Source: Psychrobacter sp. UBA6766 (GTDB lineage: Bacteria > Pseudomonadota > Gammaproteobacteria > Pseudomonadales > Moraxellaceae). Taken from it: DNA of 16,972 bases. Made by a program: the position numbers and the translations under genes. Below are positions 14,144 to 16,972 of this stretch, piece by piece. The notes beneath the pieces are model-generated. The model ran no database searches. It saw nothing but the letters and a program-made list of their open reading frames with translations, and had not been told where the DNA came from. Within the stretch, counting starts at the first letter, position 1; every line of letters starts with the position of its first letter. Location: contig NZ_DKGQ01000015.1 of NCBI RefSeq assembly GCF_002453355.1, positions 1-16,972 of the forward strand, read 5' to 3'.

Positions 14144-15064
14144 ATGACTGAAGAAGCACAATTGCAAACACTTACGGCACAGCCAGATACTTTAAAGAAC
14201 CAAAATGTCATTGCTACTAATAAACAGCTTCCTTCTGAAAACTTGGACATAACGGGCTTAGACGAAGATAAAGATGAGCAGTATGAGCGCCGTTTTAAAG
14301 GTACGCAAAACCTTTATGGTGCCTCGGCAGTAGATACGTTTGCTGCAGCGCATGTTTATGTGATTGGTGTTGGCGGGGTAGGGTCTTGGGCAGCAGAAGC
14401 GCTCGCTCGCACGGCGGTTGGGATGATTACGTTGATTGATTTGGATATTTTGGTGGCCTCAAACATCAATCGTCAGCTACCAGCGTTAGACAGTACGTTT
14501 GGGCAAAATAAAATTGCCGCGATGGCGACACGTATCCGTGAGATTAATCCAAAAGTCACGCTACATTTAGTGGATGATTTTTTGACTGCTGAAAACGTCG
14601 CGGCGTTATTACCCAATCGTGAGCAAGCCAAAGCGGCTGCGCAAAAAAATCCCATTGTCGTTTTAGATTGTGTCGATGATATGAATGCCAAACTTGCCAT
14701 TGCGCTGCATTGTCGTTTTAACAAATTAAAATTGGTTTGCGCAGGCGGGGCGGGTGGTAAAATAGACCCAAGCCAGATTCGCGTCAGTGATTTGCGCGAC
14801 AGTTATCAAGATCCGCTATTAGCTAAGCTACGTAACAAACTGCGCCACGAAAAAGGCATCAATAGTGCGCTTAAAGAAAAGTTTGGTATCAAGTGTGTCT
14901 ATTCGACAGAACCCCCGCGCGTCGATAAAAGCTGTCAGATGGGAGGGTTACACTGCGGCGGTTATGGCTCGGCGGTAGTTGTCACTTCGGTGGTAGCAAT
15001 GTTGATGGTGAGTGAGGCATTACAATTATTACTCAAGCAGACGGCGGTTAAGCCAAACGTTTGA
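14144..15064 (+). CDS. tcdA: TcdA, tRNA threonylcarbamoyladenosine (t6A) dehydratase
   Basis: This E1-like ATP-dependent enzyme (CsdL/TcdA) cyclises t6A37 of tRNAs to ct6A in the cytoplasm. The 306 residues show RRFKGTQNLYG (49-59), which opens the family domain, the nucleotide-binding loop GVGGVGS (75-81), IDLD (98-101), the NINRQLPAL adenylation motif (107-115) with Arg110, CVDDMNAKLAI (176-186) and the CAGGAGGKIDPSQI stretch (199-212). The C-terminal helix is VVVTSVVAMLMVSEALQLL. The first 48 residues are a variable polar extension; E. coli TcdA has 268 residues. The loop before the last helix is shorter than in E. coli and Cys-containing (SCQMGGLHCGGYGS). The start ATG has no strong ribosome site but no better one is in frame. 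The kinase gene follows by 9 bases. Confidence 0.93.
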   Translation: MTEEAQLQTLTAQPDTLKNQNVIATNKQLPSENLDITGLDEDKDEQYERRFKGTQNLYGASAVDTFAAAHVYVIGVGGVGSWAAEALARTAVGMITLIDLDILVASNINRQLPALDSTFGQNKIAAMATRIREINPKVTLHLVDDFLTAENVAALLPNREQAKAAAQKNPIVVLDCVDDMNAKLAIALHCRFNKLKLVCAGGAGGKIDPSQIRVSDLRDSYQDPLLAKLRNKLRHEKGINSALKEKFGIKCVYSTEPPRVDKSCQMGGLHCGGYGSAVVVTSVVAMLMVSEALQLLLKQTAVKPNV

Positions 15065-15073
15065 TATGAATTA

Positions 15074-16900
15074 ATGGAGTCCATTTTGTCTACATCCAAC
15101 TTGCCCCAAAACGGTTATTGTTATCCTATCGCAGCGGATGATGCTGAGCGTATCAGAAGACTTAAAAAGTATGAGGTACTCAATACGAATGAAGAGCCAG
15201 CTTTTGCACGCTTAACTGAGCTTGCTAAACTGTTTTTTGATATGCCCATAGTAGCCATTACCTTTATAGATGAGGACACGCAATATTTAAAGTCAGGTCA
15301 TGGGCTTGACGGTATGTGTACGACGCCGCGTGAAGTGGCTATTTGTAATTTTACCCTCACCTCAGATGAGGTTTTGGTGGTCCCAGATTTGTCAGAGGAC
15401 AGCCGCTTTAAACACCATCCTCTGGTAGCAGAAGCACCGTATTTGCGCTTTTATGCTGGTGCGCCCATTATTATAAGTGAGGATGATAAGCCCTACCGTT
15501 TGGGTTCTTTATGTTTGATGGATGTACAGCCGCACCACGACTTTACTGATAAGCAAGCAAAGATATTAGCGCAATTTGCCATGATGGCAGCCGATGCCTT
15601 AAAACTACAAGATCAGCAGCGTCATGCGAAGCATGCCAATGAGATGAAGTCCGAGTTTTTAGCCAATATGAGCCACGAAATTCGAACACCAATGAATGGC
15701 ATTATTGGTATGGTTGAGATGCTCAGCGAAACAAAGCTGAGCGCTGAACAACAAGAATACGTCGACAATATAAAGGTCTCAAATGAGCATCTGCTGGCAA
15801 TTATCAATGGTATTTTAGATTTATCAAAAGTTGAGTCGGGCAAAATGACCATTGATTCTATTCCAATGAACCTCTCGAGCCTTTGCAATGAAGTGGTGAG
15901 CTTATTTGCTGTCAAAGCTCGTCAGCGCGGTTTGGTTTTAGACTACCATTTTACGGAGTCGTTATCGCCATATATCAAGGGTGATCCAGTTCGGCTTAAG
16001 CAAATCATGGTAAATTTGGTCAATAACGCGATCAAATTTACCCGCGAAGGTGGCCGGGTGACGATTGACGTCAAGCACATGCAAAACAATCCTTGTGGTA
16101 ATGAATATGGAGATCATAATGCTACGTGCAATAATGCACTTCATGTAGAGCAGACTTCTCATTATAATACTGATGATAGTAGCTTGATTAATCATCAAGA
16201 CATGACGTTCTGTATTAAAGTTACAGATACGGGGGTCGGTATTAAGCCTGAATCATTAGAAGCGATATTTGATGCTTATGATCAAGCCAATACCTATACT
16301 CATCGTCTTTATGGTGGTACGGGACTTGGCTTATCGGTTTGTAAATCTTTAGTGAACCTTATGGGTGGTTATATCGAAGTGAACAGTGTCGTCGGAGTCG
16401 GAACAACCTTTACCGTATTACTGCCATTACCTCTAATTGATGAGGCAGGCTACGAGAACTGGCAGGACTCGAACGACTTTGATATGACAGAGTCGAGTCA
16501 TGAGCTTATCGGTCATATCTTACTTGTTGAGGATGATAGTGTTAATGCCATGATTGCTAAAAAGGCACTTAACAATAGCGGGCATACTGTCACTCACGTC
16601 ACTGATGGGCAACAAGCCATTGAGGTTTTTGCTATGAATCCCGAGCTGTATGATGTCATCTTGATGGACCACCATATGCCAATTATGGACGGTGTTCAGG
16701 CGACTATTAAGCTGCATGAGCTTTATGATCCGCACGAGTTGCCACCTATCATTGCTTTGACTGCCAATGCGATGGATGGCGAGCGTAAAAAATACCTTGA
16801 TGTCGGTATGCAAGATTATTGCACCAAGCCTTTTAAGCAAGAACAGCTTAATGCTTTGGTTCAATACTGGCTGATGCACAAGCAATCGATGGAAGAGTAA
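15074..16900 (+). CDS. Soluble hybrid sensor histidine kinase: GAF, HisKA, HATPase, receiver
   Basis: This is a cytoplasmic phosphorelay sensor; no membrane segment is visible. In 608 residues the order is a GAF-type sensing domain (about 42-178, with VAITFIDEDTQYLKSGHGL and an RFYAGAPI motif), a short coil, and the dimerisation domain with phospho-acceptor His201 in FLANMSHEIRTPMNGI. The ATP-binding domain follows, with N box NLVNNAIKF (314-322), G1 DTGVGI (385-390) and G2 GGTGLGL (414-420). A receiver domain (480-600) has acidic Glu486/Asp487/Asp488, phospho-acceptor Asp532, Thr563 and Lys585. No histidine-phosphotransfer domain follows, so a separate partner is expected. A polar Asn/His-rich insertion (about 336-376) interrupts the ATP-binding domain between the N and G1 boxes. 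The signal and target are unknown. It lies 9 bases after tcdA; no intrinsic terminator was seen after it. Confidence 0.93.
   Translation: MESILSTSNLPQNGYCYPIAADDAERIRRLKKYEVLNTNEEPAFARLTELAKLFFDMPIVAITFIDEDTQYLKSGHGLDGMCTTPREVAICNFTLTSDEVLVVPDLSEDSRFKHHPLVAEAPYLRFYAGAPIIISEDDKPYRLGSLCLMDVQPHHDFTDKQAKILAQFAMMAADALKLQDQQRHAKHANEMKSEFLANMSHEIRTPMNGIIGMVEMLSETKLSAEQQEYVDNIKVSNEHLLAIINGILDLSKVESGKMTIDSIPMNLSSLCNEVVSLFAVKARQRGLVLDYHFTESLSPYIKGDPVRLKQIMVNLVNNAIKFTREGGRVTIDVKHMQNNPCGNEYGDHNATCNNALHVEQTSHYNTDDSSLINHQDMTFCIKVTDTGVGIKPESLEAIFDAYDQANTYTHRLYGGTGLGLSVCKSLVNLMGGYIEVNSVVGVGTTFTVLLPLPLIDEAGYENWQDSNDFDMTESSHELIGHILLVEDDSVNAMIAKKALNNSGHTVTHVTDGQQAIEVFAMNPELYDVILMDHHMPIMDGVQATIKLHELYDPHELPPIIALTANAMDGERKKYLDVGMQDYCTKPFKQEQLNALVQYWLMHKQSMEE
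15076..15079 (+). promoter_or_regulatory. GGAG site that may place the kinase start at TTG 15086
   Basis: GGAG overlaps the ATG at 15074 and sits 6 bases before an in-frame TTG at 15086. The ATG itself has no recognisable ribosome site upstream. The true start may therefore be TTG 15086, shortening the protein by four residues without touching any domain. Confidence 0.45.
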
Positions 16901-16950
16901 TCTTTTATTTAAAATGTACGGTCTATAAACAAAAAAGCTTAACCACTTAT

Positions 16951-16972
16951 TGAACTGACCCCCGAAACTTGG
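16951..16972 (+). mobile_element. Possible tip of an IS3-family insertion sequence at the right edge
   Basis: The last bases, TGAACTGACCCCCGAAAC and on to the edge, begin with TG and have the TGAACTGxCCCC look of IS3-family terminal repeats. They follow an AT-rich tract after the kinase gene. Only 22 bases are visible, so this is a resemblance only. Confidence 0.4.

Noticed and set aside
15962..16198. 78-codon minus-strand frame within the kinase ATP-binding domain
   Set aside because: It falls over the Asn/His-rich insertion, whose codons give Ile/Met-rich antisense translation; it has no ribosome site or recognised motif.
1..16972. CRISPR array, tRNA or rRNA genes, prophage or toxin-antitoxin modules
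   Set aside because: I saw no regularly spaced repeats, no cloverleaf-like sequence, no ribosomal RNA stretch and no phage or toxin-antitoxin protein signatures.

Overview
The window looks like chromosomal DNA of a gammaproteobacterium in the Moraxellaceae, most probably Psychrobacter. This is an inference from moderate-to-low G+C, AT-rich spacers, the order uvrA / YajR-type MFS transporter / ssb that I associate with Acinetobacter and Psychrobacter, and a gspN-gspC-gspD cluster that stands apart from the rest of the type II secretion genes. No taxonomic search was run.

Layout. Bases 1-1118 are insertion-sequence DNA: the 3' end of an IS5-family element abuts, across one shared TA, a complete IS630-family element (213-1116, two overlapping transposase frames). 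Directly behind it lies the 3' part of a gene that has lost its beginning (1118-1510). A minus-strand terminator (1540-1570) and uvrA (1591-4497, minus) follow. An 819-base spacer with no convincing gene separates uvrA from a divergent yajR-like transporter (5317-6681). Then come ssb with its own terminator (6876-7565), an H-NS-family gene with a good promoter and terminator (7710-8288), and the type II secretion genes gspN, gspC and gspD (8356-12485). A structured non-coding stretch (12498-12752) precedes a small hypothetical gene (12796-12993). The right part holds a TatD-family metal hydrolase (13100-14083), the tRNA t6A dehydratase gene tcdA (14144-15064) and a soluble GAF / histidine kinase / receiver hybrid protein (15074-16900). 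The last 22 bases look like the tip of another insertion sequence.

How the genes fit together. UvrA (damage recognition in nucleotide excision repair) and SSB (single-strand binding) are genome-maintenance genes flanking a transporter. GspN, GspC and GspD form the outer-membrane and periplasm-spanning side of the type II secretion machine; the ATPase, platform and pseudopilin genes are not here. tcdA and the hybrid kinase are 9 bases apart and probably share a transcript, without an obvious functional link. Most of the window is ordinary core genome. The parts most worth a second look are the IS junction with its truncated host gene, the structured leader at 12642-12795, and the uvrA-yajR spacer.
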